Source: Synechococcaceae bacterium Bin_79_3 (lineage in GTDB: Bacteria > Cyanobacteriota > Cyanobacteriia > PCC-6307 > Cyanobiaceae). From it: a stretch of DNA of 11,763 bases. The stretch covers positions 1 through 11,763 of the forward strand of contig VFLB01000101.1 in the NCBI GenBank assembly GCA_009914645.1, written 5' to 3'. Position 1 is the first letter of the stretch. Each line of letters opens with the position of its first letter. Below are positions 1-8,410 of this stretch, one piece after another. Both the position numbers and the translations under genes were made by a program. The notes beneath the pieces are model-generated. The model was not told the origin of the DNA and made no database searches. It was given only the letters and a program-made list of their open reading frames with translations.

Positions 1-788
1 AACTTCCAACCGAACCAGGCGGCCTAGCTGCTTTTGGATCGCGTTTGCGTAGCGCGCGCTTGCGTGAGAACCTGAATTTAGAAGATTTGGCTGCAAAGCT
101 TTGCATGCGTCCTGAGCAGATTGCAGCTTTAGAAGCCGGTGATCGCCAGCAATGGCCTGAAGACGCTTTTGCTATCGCGCATGTGCGCAGGCTTGCAACC
201 ACTCTTGGCCTTGAGGCCGATCTTCTAGTAAGCGAATTGCGGATTCTTTTGCAGCAAGTGCCAGATGTAATACCCAGCGCGGCTGCCATTGCTGTGATGG
301 GGGCCTCAAGCAAGCGCACCATCAACACGCCAAACAGGGAAGAAGGCACGAAGGATTGGATCAATGCTTCCACTAAATCCAAAAATAAGATAGGTGCTCT
401 TACTTTTGCTTGGCTTGCCGGTTTTGCCTTATTAATTGGCCTTGGAAGTATTTACTTCAAGCAGCTAAACTTCAAGCAACTAATCAGTAAAAAACAACCA
501 ATTAAAACTCAAGCAAGCGCGCAAAAAATACCGGCCCCAGCCCCTACAAACAAAAATCTTCGTTTGATTGCCAATCAAAATGCTTGGCTAGCAGTGCGTG
601 AGTTGGGTGGCAAAAAACTTATCTTTGAAGGCAAATTCAAAGGTGTAAGAATTTTTGCATTGGGCAAAGGTCTTGAGGTGCGCTCAGGCAGGCCCGATCT
701 GGTACAAGTGCAATTTGGTACTGCAACTGCTAAACCTTTGGGCCGAATTGAAGTTATTGAATGGGTGAAATTTATGCCGCCCCGCTAA
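1..788 (+). CDS. RodZ-like membrane-anchored helix-turn-helix protein, 5' end outside the window
   Basis: Likely a RodZ-type morphogenesis or cytoskeleton-linked protein. The frame is open to the left edge, and the first available start is a TTG at 45. That TTG would cut into the HTH domain: the codons before it read GLAAFGSRLR, which is the usual start of the RodZ HTH (GxRLRxAR). I therefore treat the gene as 5'-partial. Numbering from the TTG, the HTH covers about 1-65, followed by a linker rich in polar residues, one membrane segment at about 117-138 (ALTFAWLAGFALLIGLG), a basic/Pro-rich linker, and a C-terminal beta domain at about 171-240 resembling the RodZ C-terminal domain (NAWLAVRELGGKKLIFEG). 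Cytoplasmic N-terminus and periplasmic C-terminus are inferred. In the family, RodZ ties MreB filaments to the membrane; here that role is inferred from architecture. The stop TAA (786-788) lies inside the 3' end of the opposing ppx gene (17-bp overlap). Confidence 0.8.
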   Translation, partial: LPTEPGGLAAFGSRLRSARLRENLNLEDLAAKLCMRPEQIAALEAGDRQQWPEDAFAIAHVRRLATTLGLEADLLVSELRILLQQVPDVIPSAAAIAVMGASSKRTINTPNREEGTKDWINASTKSKNKIGALTFAWLAGFALLIGLGSIYFKQLNFKQLISKKQPIKTQASAQKIPAPAPTNKNLRLIANQNAWLAVRELGGKKLIFEGKFKGVRIFALGKGLEVRSGRPDLVQVQFGTATAKPLGRIEVIEWVKFMPPR

Positions 789-2412
789 TTAATCCGCAAC
801 TTAAGTTGTAGCCGCAGCTATCGGTAAATGCAGCCGCACAACTTTCCAAACTCCAAAGTTCCAAGCTGAGATCGTCTGTGGCATTTGAAGGTTGCAGTTT
901 TAAATTAAAATTGCGTTCAATACAACGGGCCTCAAAAGCTGCAATTACGGCCTCAGGCCTGCGATTCATTGCCGTGGCAAGACGCAGCAACAAAGAGAGT
1001 GTTTCCACAATCCGCCGTTGATCGCGATCCAATAGCAACCAGCTTTCATGGCGTTTTTTGGGCAGGCTGCGGCGATGGTATCGGGCTAGAGAAGCAATTA
1101 ACAATTGCTCACTTTGAGAATATCCAAGTAATTCGCCATTATTTATCAAATACCACGAATGCTTGTGATAACCACTGGTGTTTATATGCAGGCCGCAATT
1201 GTGCAGCATTGCAGCTGCCCACAAAAGCTCGCGCTGCTGCTCAGAGAAATCATGAAAACTGCCTTTTGTTTGATCAAAAAGCGTTATTGCATTTGCCGCT
1301 ACCCGTTCAACACGATCCCCATCAACCCCAAATTTGCGTGCTTGATGCCACACCGTGCGTTCACGAATTTCACTCTGGTAAGCAAAGCGATCAACGATCA
1401 AGCCATGGCGCAGCATCCAATCAACGATCAAGCCTTCCCTTAAAGCTCGATCACTCACCTCAAATTGTTTTGCTCCAAGCAAAGCCATCGCCGTTTGTAA
1501 CACCAGTAATCCGGGCACAAGAATTTCGGCGCGCCTTTCGTTAATGCCGGTGAGTTGTTTGCGTTGCAGTGGCGTGAGCGGCAAAATCCGCTCCACCAGA
1601 CCATCTAATTCGATTTTGCTCACTACCTTGCCGTGCAAACGGGCTGAATTGCGAGCTGATTCGGCTTCCAGCAGCGCCGCCACTGCCATCGCGGTGCCAC
1701 TGGTGGCAACCATCACAGGCGTTTCACCCGGATTCAAACGACGCAGCACCTTGTCTACCGATGGTTCTAGAGAGCCCTGGATAAAAGCCCTAAGAAAATC
1801 AACCCGCTCCCGATCTAGCGGTTCTCGTTTCACAAAATCCCGCTGCAAGCGCACAGCCCCCACCCGGGCGCTGGTGAGAGCACGGGCTTCTTTGGCATCC
1901 GCTAAAACCAATTCGGTTGAACCGCCGCCGATATCAAGAATTAGATGGGGGCTACCGCTAAAATCCTTACCAGAAAGCACCCCTAAATAAATTAGGCGCG
2001 CTTCTTCTGTGCCACTAATCACTTCAAGATTTAGGCCCAGCGAATCCCTTAATTCGGCAAGGAAGGCAAGACCATTGGGTGCCTCCCGCATGGCACTGGT
2101 GGCCACACCAATAATTTCTTCCACGCCATGGCTGCAGGCCAACTCGCGGCAATGGCGCAAAGCAAGCCGGGTGCGCTCCATTGCTGCAACCGTTAGTTCT
2201 CCGTTATCAACATCCCGTTCCCCCAATCTGGTGGTGGATTTTTCTGCCACCAACACCGAAAAACTGCACAGCCGCGGGTCTACCTCCGCTATCACTAGGT
2301 GGGTGGAATTAGTGCCTAGATCAATGGCTGCCACCCGCCGCATCCCGTTCAGCACAGCTGTGTTTTGTGCTGTCAATTCAGGATCCCGTAGAGCCGTGGC
2401 ACACTCTCGCAT
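772..2412 (-). CDS. ppx: Exopolyphosphatase, Ppx/GppA family
   Basis: Hydrolyses terminal phosphate from inorganic polyphosphate, and possibly pppGpp, in the cytoplasm. With the ATG at 2412 as residue 1 (546 aa), the actin-like ATPase fold shows phosphate-1 DLGTNSTH (31-38), ATSAMREAPNG (104-114), the SGTEEARLIYLG motif carrying the family's catalytic Glu (133-144), phosphate-2 DIGGGSTE (160-167) and ATSGTAMA (237-244). A C-terminal HD-like helical domain has LHNCGLHI (403-410) and ARYHRRSLPKK (443-453), giving the long Ppx form rather than the ~300-aa short form. Three starts are possible: GTG 2454, ATG 2412 and ATG 2343. I chose 2412 because GGGAG lies 10 nt upstream and an N-terminal extension before RRVAAIDLG seems usual in picocyanobacteria. 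The 2343 start would leave an 85-bp divergent promoter region instead of 16 bp. It is back to back with ubiA and overlaps the RodZ-like gene at its 3' end. Confidence 0.93.
   Translation of the reverse strand: MRECATALRDPELTAQNTAVLNGMRRVAAIDLGTNSTHLVIAEVDPRLCSFSVLVAEKSTTRLGERDVDNGELTVAAMERTRLALRHCRELACSHGVEEIIGVATSAMREAPNGLAFLAELRDSLGLNLEVISGTEEARLIYLGVLSGKDFSGSPHLILDIGGGSTELVLADAKEARALTSARVGAVRLQRDFVKREPLDRERVDFLRAFIQGSLEPSVDKVLRRLNPGETPVMVATSGTAMAVAALLEAESARNSARLHGKVVSKIELDGLVERILPLTPLQRKQLTGINERRAEILVPGLLVLQTAMALLGAKQFEVSDRALREGLIVDWMLRHGLIVDRFAYQSEIRERTVWHQARKFGVDGDRVERVAANAITLFDQTKGSFHDFSEQQRELLWAAAMLHNCGLHINTSGYHKHSWYLINNGELLGYSQSEQLLIASLARYHRRSLPKKRHESWLLLDRDQRRIVETLSLLLRLATAMNRRPEAVIAAFEARCIERNFNLKLQPSNATDDLSLELWSLESCAAAFTDSCGYNLSCGLISGAA
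1390..1434. repeat. 15-bp exact direct repeat inside ppx, 30-bp spacing
   Basis: ATCAACGATCAAGCC occurs at 1390-1404 and 1420-1434. On the coding strand each copy encodes GLIVD, giving GLIVDWMLRHGLIVDRF (327-343 of Ppx). Both positions fall in a conserved helix region of the family, so codon-level identity may reflect chance plus biased codon use or a small conversion event. Confidence 0.75.
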
Positions 2413-2428
2413 CGCATCACTGCTCCCA

Positions 2429-3325
2429 GTGGCTTCACACCCTAAAAACCGCACCTGGCCGGCCTGGCTGGAATTGTTACGTTGGCAAAAGCCAAGCGGA
2501 CGCTTGATTTTGCTATTGCCAGCCGGCTGGAGTTTCTGGCTGGAGCAGCCTCAGCCCAATGCACTGCTGCTATTGCTTGTGCTGTTTGGCGGCCTTGCTG
2601 TAAGCGGAGCGGGATGCATTGCCAACGATCTTTGGGATCGCAAGATTGATGCCCAGGTGGCACGCACCCGCAGCAGGCCATTGGCAAGTGGTGCTTTAGA
2701 TACAAATTTTGCGCTCTCTTTACTGCTGATTTGCCTTGCTATCGCCTTTGCAGTGGTGCTTGCCCTGCCCAATCGCTGGCTATGCCTTTGCCTGGCCGCA
2801 ATCAGCCTGCCTTTGGTGCTGATTTATCCCTCCGCCAAGCGATGGTTTGCTTTCCCCCAATTGCTTTTGGCCTTTTGTTGGGGTTTTGCCGTGCTGATCC
2901 CCTGGGCCGCCGCGCGGGGCAGCCTTAGCGGTGGCTGGCCCCTTTGGGGCTGCTGGGCCGCCACCATCTTCTGGACTTTTGGCTTTGACACGGTTTATGC
3001 GATGGCTGATCGCCCCGATGATCAAAGGCTTGGAGTGCGCAGCAGTGCCCTTAGCCTCGGCCCCCATGTGGTGCCAGTGGTGGGGTTTTGTTACGCCGCC
3101 ACCTGGTTGCTGCTGCTTGGAGCGGGGCTCGCTGCCGGGCTCGGAGCAGGTTTTATTGCACCAGCTCTAGTGGCAGCGGTGGGTTTTGCTAGGGAATGGT
3201 TGTTATTGCGCCGTGATGAAGCAATGGCATCACTACAAGGATCTCTACAAAGCGGCAAACATTTTCAACGGCAGGTGCTGTTGGGGGCCCTACTGCTTTT
3301 TGCTCTGATCCTTGGTAGATATTAA
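2429..3325 (+). CDS. ubiA: 4-hydroxybenzoate polyprenyltransferase (UbiA family, plastoquinone pathway)
   Basis: Integral membrane prenyltransferase that in cyanobacteria attaches a solanesyl chain to 4-hydroxybenzoate, an early step of plastoquinone synthesis. From a GTG start at 2429 the protein is 298 aa, normal for the family. Both Asp-rich prenyl-diphosphate/Mg2+ motifs are present: NDLWDRKID (66-74) and DTVYAMADRPDD (187-198). Between and around them are about eight or nine hydrophobic helices, for example 98-113, 118-134, 145-160 and 172-184. The frame runs open far upstream (to 2009), but that part is antisense to ppx and does not resemble UbiA. Homology starts about at WLELLRWQKPSGRLILLLP, so the first plausible start is the GTG at 2429, although no clear Shine-Dalgarno sequence precedes it. 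It is 2 bp from ldcA downstream, so the two are probably co-transcribed, and divergent from ppx. Confidence 0.93.
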   Translation: MASHPKNRTWPAWLELLRWQKPSGRLILLLPAGWSFWLEQPQPNALLLLLVLFGGLAVSGAGCIANDLWDRKIDAQVARTRSRPLASGALDTNFALSLLLICLAIAFAVVLALPNRWLCLCLAAISLPLVLIYPSAKRWFAFPQLLLAFCWGFAVLIPWAAARGSLSGGWPLWGCWAATIFWTFGFDTVYAMADRPDDQRLGVRSSALSLGPHVVPVVGFCYAATWLLLLGAGLAAGLGAGFIAPALVAAVGFAREWLLLRRDEAMASLQGSLQSGKHFQRQVLLGALLLFALILGRY

Positions 3326-3327
3326 TA

Positions 3328-4164
3328 ATGAAGGCTCGCATCGTTGCCCCCAGTTCAAAACTTGGGGAATTAAATAATTTGCAAACGGGCCTTGAGCTGC
3401 TTGCTAGCTGGGGCATTCGATTAGAGCTGCCCCAAATTAGTGATCGCAGTTGGGGATACCTAGCTGGCAGCGATCAAGAAAGGCTGGCGGATTTTGATGG
3501 CAGTGCTGATCTATGGGCTTGCGCCCGAGGCGGCTGGGGGGCAGCGCGGCTGCTGGAGCTGAATTGGCAACCCCCTCAAGGCTTTCTGCTGGGCTTCTCC
3601 GACGTTACGAGCTTGCTTTGGGCAATGCAGCTCAAGCGCTTTTCAGGCATAAATCAAAGCGCCCTCCATGGCCCCCTCGTAACAACCCTGACGGCTGAAC
3701 CAACCTGGAGCCAAGAACGGCTGCGGCTACTACTGCTTGGCGAAACAGTTCCAGCGCTTCAAGGGATCCCATGGGGTGGGGGCATTGCTGAAGGTCCATT
3801 GCTGGTGGCAAACCTCACTGTTGCCACCCACCTGCTCGGCACCCCGTGGTGTCCGGATTTAGCGGGGGCTGTGTTGATCCTCGAAGACGTTGGGGAAGCT
3901 CCATACCGTATCGATCGCATGCTCACCCATTGGCGACTTTGCGGAGCCCTACAAAAATTAGCCGCAATCGGTTTCGGAAGTTTTAGTGATTGCGGTGAAG
4001 GTGATGCAGCAGAGCAGGTGCTGCAGGAACGCACCGCCAACCTCGGCATACCGCGCTTGACGGGCTTACCAGTGGGCCACGGCAGCTGCAATGCCGTGTT
4101 GCCCCTTGGGAAAATCGCCCGCCTTGATGGCGATAAAGGGCTGCTAAGCCTGGCGCCTTTTTAG
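3328..4164 (+). CDS. ldcA: LD-carboxypeptidase, peptidase family S66
   Basis: Muramoyl-tetrapeptide carboxypeptidase that removes the terminal D-Ala from the L,D bond of tetrapeptides during peptidoglycan recycling, normally in the cytoplasm. It has 278 aa and no signal peptide, in line with LdcA. The Ser-Glu-His triad of S66 enzymes can be placed: nucleophile Ser91 in GFSDVT, Glu186 in [15 protein letters not shown], and His251 in [12 protein letters not shown]. The conserved HGP (114-116) and the [11 protein letters not shown] stretch (66-76) support this. The ATG at 3328 follows the ubiA stop by 2 bp, so translation is probably coupled. The 3' end overlaps ispD (opposite strand) by 21 bp. 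Nothing is truncated. Confidence 0.93.
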   Translation: MKARIVAPSSKLGELNNLQTGLELLASWGIRLELPQISDRSWGYLAGSDQERLADFDGSADLWACARGGWGAARLLELNWQPPQGFLLGFSDVTSLLWAMQLKRFSGINQSALHGPLVTTLTAEPTWSQERLRLLLLGETVPALQGIPWGGGIAEGPLLVANLTVATHLLGTPWCPDLAGAVLILEDVGEAPYRIDRMLTHWRLCGALQKLAAIGFGSFSDCGEGDAAEQVLQERTANLGIPRLTGLPVGHGSCNAVLPLGKIARLDGDKGLLSLAPF

Positions 4165-4851
4165 TAAGGCTGCAGCCAACTCCAAATCCAAAGGGGTGGT
4201 GATTTTTAAATTTGCATTACTCGCCTCCAGCACCCGCACCGGCAGGCCCAAGCGTTCAAAAAGGGCTGCATCGTCTGTTACTTGCCAGCCTTCGGCAGCA
4301 GCCCTTTGATGGGCGGCTCTAAGGGCCGGCAAGGCAAAGCCCTGGGGGGTTTGGGCCCCCCAAAGCTGTGAACGCTCCGGTGTATTGCGGATGTAGCCCT
4401 CGCTATCCACCTGCTTAATCGTGTCTGTTACTGGCACTGCCGCAATTAATGCCTCTCCGCTTTGCTGCAAAGCCAAGGCACAACGATTGAAAAGGTCTGG
4501 TTCCACCAGGCAACGGGCCCCGTCGTGAATAAGCACGTAAGCCGCTTCCTTTGGTAATGCGGCAAGGCCCAAGGCAACAGATGCCTGGCGCGTGCTGCCC
4601 CCTTGCACCCATTCCACCGGCTTTAAAGGCTTCAGGCTGGCCAGAATCATGTGGATCTCCTGGCGATCTTGCTCTTGGCCAACCACTGCAAGCCAGGTAA
4701 TTTGTTCACTTTGCAGGGCTGCTTCCAGGGTCCAGGCCAGTAGGGGTCTGCCTTCTAGCGGTATCAGCAACTTGTTGCGATGGTGGCCCATGCGCCGGCC
4801 ACTGCCAGCAGCAACGATCAGCAGGTGCAAGCGTTTTGGATTCAACTCCAT
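4144..4851 (-). CDS. ispD: 2-C-methyl-D-erythritol 4-phosphate cytidylyltransferase
   Basis: Third enzyme of the MEP isoprenoid pathway: MEP + CTP gives CDP-ME + PPi, in the cytoplasm. It supplies precursors for the prenyl chains used by UbiA and CtaB in this window. From the ATG at 4851 the protein is 235 aa. Visible motifs are the nucleotide loop AAGSGRRMG (14-22), with Arg20 and Lys27 corresponding to the catalytic pair known from E. coli Isp[10 protein letters not shown] (84-92), HDGAR (109-113), PVTDTIK (140-146), [14 protein letters not shown] (159-172), TDDA (192-195) and [10 protein letters not shown] (214-223) with Lys216. An in-frame GTG at 4869 would add MRWSNC; I prefer the ATG because the fold starts right after it. 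It is divergent from the GT9-like gene across 43 bp. Confidence 0.96.
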   Translation of the reverse strand: MELNPKRLHLLIVAAGSGRRMGHHRNKLLIPLEGRPLLAWTLEAALQSEQITWLAVVGQEQDRQEIHMILASLKPLKPVEWVQGGSTRQASVALGLAALPKEAAYVLIHDGARCLVEPDLFNRCALALQQSGEALIAAVPVTDTIKQVDSEGYIRNTPERSQLWGAQTPQGFALPALRAAHQRAAAEGWQVTDDAALFERLGLPVRVLEASNANLKITTPLDLELAAALLKRRQA

Positions 4852-4894
4852 ACAATTCGACCATCTCACTAACAGGGTTGGCTCGTTTCTGCTG

Positions 4895-5638
4895 ATGCGT
4901 GTGTTGTTTCTGATTCCTGGCGGCGCCGAAGCTCAGCTCCAGGCCCTGCCCATGGCAGCGGCACTGGCAGAGGGGGTGTCTGCCCAACTGCAGGTGGCTT
5001 GCCCTGCAGCCATGGCACCGCTATGGAAGTTGCTACCAGCTGTGGAAAAGGTATTGCCCTTTGGTTTTGATGCGAGTGTTTCCCTGGCGGATTGGACCAA
5101 CCTGTTGGGTTGCGTTAGGGAACCTGATTTTCAAGCCTGTATCAACCTTGCTTCAAATTGGCGTTTTGATTTACTACTTGGCTTAAGCCATATCCCTGTG
5201 CGGATTTCAAGCAAAGGCTTAGAAGCTTTTCTTACCCCTTTAGGTATTAACGCCAAACCAACTAATTACCGGCTCAAATTACCCAAAAAAGCCCTGGCTG
5301 ATGCCCAAGCACAATTTCCTGAAGGCAACGGTCCACTATTGCTACTAGCTCCTGCTAAAGATAAAAACGATTGGCCGCAAAGCAATTGGCAAGATTTACA
5401 AAATGATGTGCAAAAACAATTACCAGAAGCGCGTATTCATAGGCTTTCAACTACAAATATCATTGAGCAAGCAGCTCAAGTAGCAAATGCAGATGTGCTT
5501 GTGAGCAACAATCCAACAGCAACGCTTTTAGCTGGTTTAACCGGTATCACCTTGGTGGATTTAGAGCATCTTCGTGGTGAACAGCCGTTGAGCGTATTAA
5601 CCCCAACAGCTGTTTTAAAAGCTCTTGGCATGGCTTAA
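4895..5638 (+). CDS. GT9-like (heptosyltransferase-related) protein with degenerate active site
   Basis: Two Rossmann-like halves as in glycosyltransferase family 9 (ADP-heptose:LPS heptosyltransferases), but only 247 aa compared with the usual 300 or more. The N-terminus [19 protein letters not shown] matches the GT9 start pattern, except that the usual Gly-Asp is replaced by Glu12-Ala13. The second half opens with [21 protein letters not shown], like the GT9 sugar-nucleotide motif (KxWPxxxW). The usual NDSGxxH signature is [10 protein letters not shown] (204-213), so the Asp, Gly and His are all missing. The fold family is reasonably clear; activity and substrate are not. It could be a diverged transferase using another donor or a non-catalytic envelope protein. 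The start is the first ATG after the divergent ispD, and the frame upstream of it is antisense to ispD. The K+ channel begins 5 bp after its stop, suggesting one transcript. The second half is noticeably more AT-rich than the neighbours. Confidence 0.72.
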   Translation: MRVLFLIPGGAEAQLQALPMAAALAEGVSAQLQVACPAAMAPLWKLLPAVEKVLPFGFDASVSLADWTNLLGCVREPDFQACINLASNWRFDLLLGLSHIPVRISSKGLEAFLTPLGINAKPTNYRLKLPKKALADAQAQFPEGNGPLLLLAPAKDKNDWPQSNWQDLQNDVQKQLPEARIHRLSTTNIIEQAAQVANADVLVSNNPTATLLAGLTGITLVDLEHLRGEQPLSVLTPTAVLKALGMA

Positions 5639-5643
5639 AGAAA

Positions 5644-6708
5644 ATGGCGTCTTTTTTAGGAAGGCGCCAACGGATGCAAAGGCGCCTAAGCCCTTTGCTG
5701 AATACTCCCTTACTGCCGCTTGGAATGGTGGTGATTGGTGGTGCTTGCGGTTACCGCCTCAGTGAAGGTTGGGATTGGGGGGATTGCTTTTGGCAGGTGG
5801 CAATTACCCTCACCACCGTTGGTTATGGCGATCAAACCGTAGTAAGCCCAGCTGGCCGCTGGGTAACGGTGCTGATGTTGCTCGGCGGCATCGTGGTGGT
5901 GCAGCAAACATTGCAATGGCTGCTTAGCCTTCAGGAAACTGGTTATTTTCAGCGACGCCGGCGCTGGCAACGGATGCAAGAACTTCAACGCATACGCAAC
6001 CACGTAATTGTTTGCGGCTACGGCCGCATCGGTCGTGAAATCGCCGCACAACTCAGCGCCGAAAATGTGGCGGTTTTAGTAATCGAAACCGATCCAGAAA
6101 GAATTGCCGCGGCCCGAAATCGCAATTTGGAAGTGCTTAACGGTGATGCCACCTTGGATGAAACATTGCAGGAAGCAGGTATTCAGCACTGCAGAGCACT
6201 TGTGGCAGCTCTACCAAGCAATGCCGCCAATCTTTATGTGGTGCTGAGCGCCCGTGGTTTATTTCCCAATTGCCGTTTGATTGCACGAGCAGATAGCGGG
6301 GAAGCAGAACGCAAGTTGAGACAGGCCGGTGCTGACGCAGTGGTGTCTCCATACATCGCCGGCGGGCGAATCATGGCCGCCACAGCCCTACGCCCCCTTG
6401 CCCTCAATTTCCTTGATCTTTTGGCGGGTTCCAATTGCGAAGTGGAAGAATTTCAACTCAGCGATGACCCCCAATTAGCCCATGCCGTGATGGGTCGCAG
6501 CTTGATCGAGCTAGACCTTGGCAGACGCACGGGTGGGGCTTTGGTTTTAGCAATCCAGGGTTCAGAGGGTTTACTTGCAAACCCCAGTGGCAACACCACC
6601 TTGAGCCTCGGCCAGCGGCTTGTGGTGATGGGTAGCCCAAAACAATTAGAAGCCCTCGAACTACTTTTGGGCTCCGCTTTGCAAAGCTGCAGTGCAGTGC
6701 AGGGCTAA
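5644..6708 (+). CDS. Two-TM potassium channel with RCK (TrkA-N/TrkA-C) domain
   Basis: Ligand-gated K+ channel of the MthK type in the inner membrane. It has 354 aa. Outer helix about 23-38, pore helix and selectivity filter TLTTVGYGDQ (55-64, filter TVGYGD), inner helix about 73-95 with the hinge-like LLGGIVVV, then a basic linker RRRRWQRMQ (104-112). The RCK N-domain starts at HVIVCGYGRIGREIA (120-134), with the GxGxxG nucleotide/ligand loop at 125-130, the acidic strand end VIETDPERI (146-154) and GDAT (167-170). An RCK-C/TrkA-C lobe covers about 265-342. There are no S1-S4 voltage-sensor helices. In MthK, Ca2+ binding to the RCK ring opens the pore; the ligand here cannot be read from sequence. 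Met111 sits between pore and RCK domain and could serve as an internal start (see findings). The gene begins 5 bp after the GT9-like gene. Confidence 0.92.
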   Translation: MASFLGRRQRMQRRLSPLLNTPLLPLGMVVIGGACGYRLSEGWDWGDCFWQVAITLTTVGYGDQTVVSPAGRWVTVLMLLGGIVVVQQTLQWLLSLQETGYFQRRRRWQRMQELQRIRNHVIVCGYGRIGREIAAQLSAENVAVLVIETDPERIAAARNRNLEVLNGDATLDETLQEAGIQHCRALVAALPSNAANLYVVLSARGLFPNCRLIARADSGEAERKLRQAGADAVVSPYIAGGRIMAATALRPLALNFLDLLAGSNCEVEEFQLSDDPQLAHAVMGRSLIELDLGRRTGGALVLAIQGSEGLLANPSGNTTLSLGQRLVVMGSPKQLEALELLLGSALQSCSAVQG

Positions 6709-7648
<940 letters not shown>

Positions 7649-7656
7649 CGGAAAAC

Positions 7657-7703
7657 ATCACTCGCCTCAACTTTAATTGGCAAGCCCCAAATAGGTGAGT
7701 AAT
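7657..7703 (-). other. Imperfect inverted repeat in the nanE / small-ORF spacer
   Basis: On the + strand ATCACTCGCC (7657-7666) and GGTGAGTAAT (7694-7703) are complementary at 8 of 10 positions; one mismatch becomes a G-U pair in the minus-strand RNA. The 27-nt loop holds a further TTGG/CCAA pairing. The structure starts at the nanE stop codon and ends 8 nt before the small-ORF ATG. It could be a weak terminator, a processing site or chance. There is no clean U-run after it in the nanE direction. Confidence 0.3.
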
Positions 7704-8404
7704 CAACCTTTTAGTTTTGCCACATAACTTGCCACCTGTAGATCAACGCCGGTGATAGCGGTTCCCACCACAACCGCATCCGCCCCTGCCTCGAGGGCGC
7801 GACTCGCCTCCGCTGCACTCGCGATGCCGCCTTCGCAAATAAGGCCCGTAGTAGCGGGCAGCTGCTGCCTTAAAGGTTTCAATAGATCCCAGGCCGGTGG
7901 CCGCTCAGCAGCGGTGGCTTCGGTGTAGCCATAAAGGGTGGTGCCCACCCATTGGCAACCCAAAGCAGCTGCAATTAAGCCATTACTCAAACAATCCACA
8001 TCCGCCATCAAAGGTGCCATAAGTTCATTTTGAGCCCTTTGCACTAACGCCGCCAACTCCTGCCCCCCAGGCCGGTAGCGAGCAGTGGCATCAATTGCAA
8101 TCACGTCTGCTCCAGCAGACCACACCTCTTGGATCTCGTTCCAGCCTGGGGTTATGTAAACAGCACTATCTGGAAAGCTGCGTTTCCATAGGCCGATGAT
8201 CAAAGCTTTAGGGCAGCGGCGACGCACAGCACCAATATGTTCTGGGCTTTCAAGCCTTACGCCAATTGCTCCATTGCGCAAACTGGCTTCTGCCATAGCA
8301 GCAATTACATCAGGATCACGCATGGGCGAACCTTCCGGTGCCTGCACCGAAACGATCAAACCACGGGGCAGCAGTAATGGAGCAGAAGGGTTTGTTGAGC
8401 TCAT
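7703..8404 (-). CDS. nanE: Putative N-acetylmannosamine-6-phosphate 2-epimerase
   Basis: Interconverts ManNAc-6-P and GlcNAc-6-P; cytoplasmic TIM-barrel enzyme. 233 aa, usual length. Visible family motifs: GLIVSVQAPEGSPM (15-28), IGVRLES (47-53), IIGLWKR (69-75) with Lys74 in the position of the family's catalytic Lys, YITPGWNEI (83-91), DVIAIDATARYRP (100-112), MADVDCLSNGLIAAALG (133-149), TTLYGYT (155-161), and CEGGIASAAEA (190-200) with Glu191 in the position of the catalytic Glu, ending in the phosphate-binding GADAVVVGTAITG (207-219). The start ATG is 6 bp after the stop of the upstream unknown gene, so it is probably translated from the same message. No other sialic acid or ManNAc gene is present here, so the physiological direction is open: salvage toward GlcNAc-6-P, or ManNAc supply for envelope sugars. 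Confidence 0.9.
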   Translation of the reverse strand: MSSTNPSAPLLLPRGLIVSVQAPEGSPMRDPDVIAAMAEASLRNGAIGVRLESPEHIGAVRRRCPKALIIGLWKRSFPDSAVYITPGWNEIQEVWSAGADVIAIDATARYRPGGQELAALVQRAQNELMAPLMADVDCLSNGLIAAALGCQWVGTTLYGYTEATAAERPPAWDLLKPLRQQLPATTGLICEGGIASAAEASRALEAGADAVVVGTAITGVDLQVASYVAKLKG

Positions 8405-8410
8405 GGCAGT

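Noticed and set aside
969..1990. Two long + strand frames (969-1544 and 1544-1990) antisense to ppx
   Set aside because: They lie wholly opposite conserved Ppx motifs, have low-complexity Ser/Arg/Ala composition, and show no family features.
2371..2376. TTGACA as a -35 box for ppx
   Set aside because: No TATAAT-like hexamer at suitable spacing; it lies within codons if ppx starts at 2412.
2009..2428. Upstream part of the ubiA frame, which is open from 2009
   Set aside because: The translation is antisense ppx and does not look like UbiA. UbiA similarity starts after about 2460, so a GTG at 2429 is the reasonable start.
2780..3067. Minus-strand frame opposite ubiA
   Set aside because: Gly/Lys/Pro-rich antisense shadow of hydrophobic membrane helices, no independent support.
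4592..4894. Long N-terminal extension of the GT9-like frame
   Set aside because: It is antisense to ispD. The GT9 N-terminal strand ([10 protein letters not shown]) begins at the ATG at 4895.
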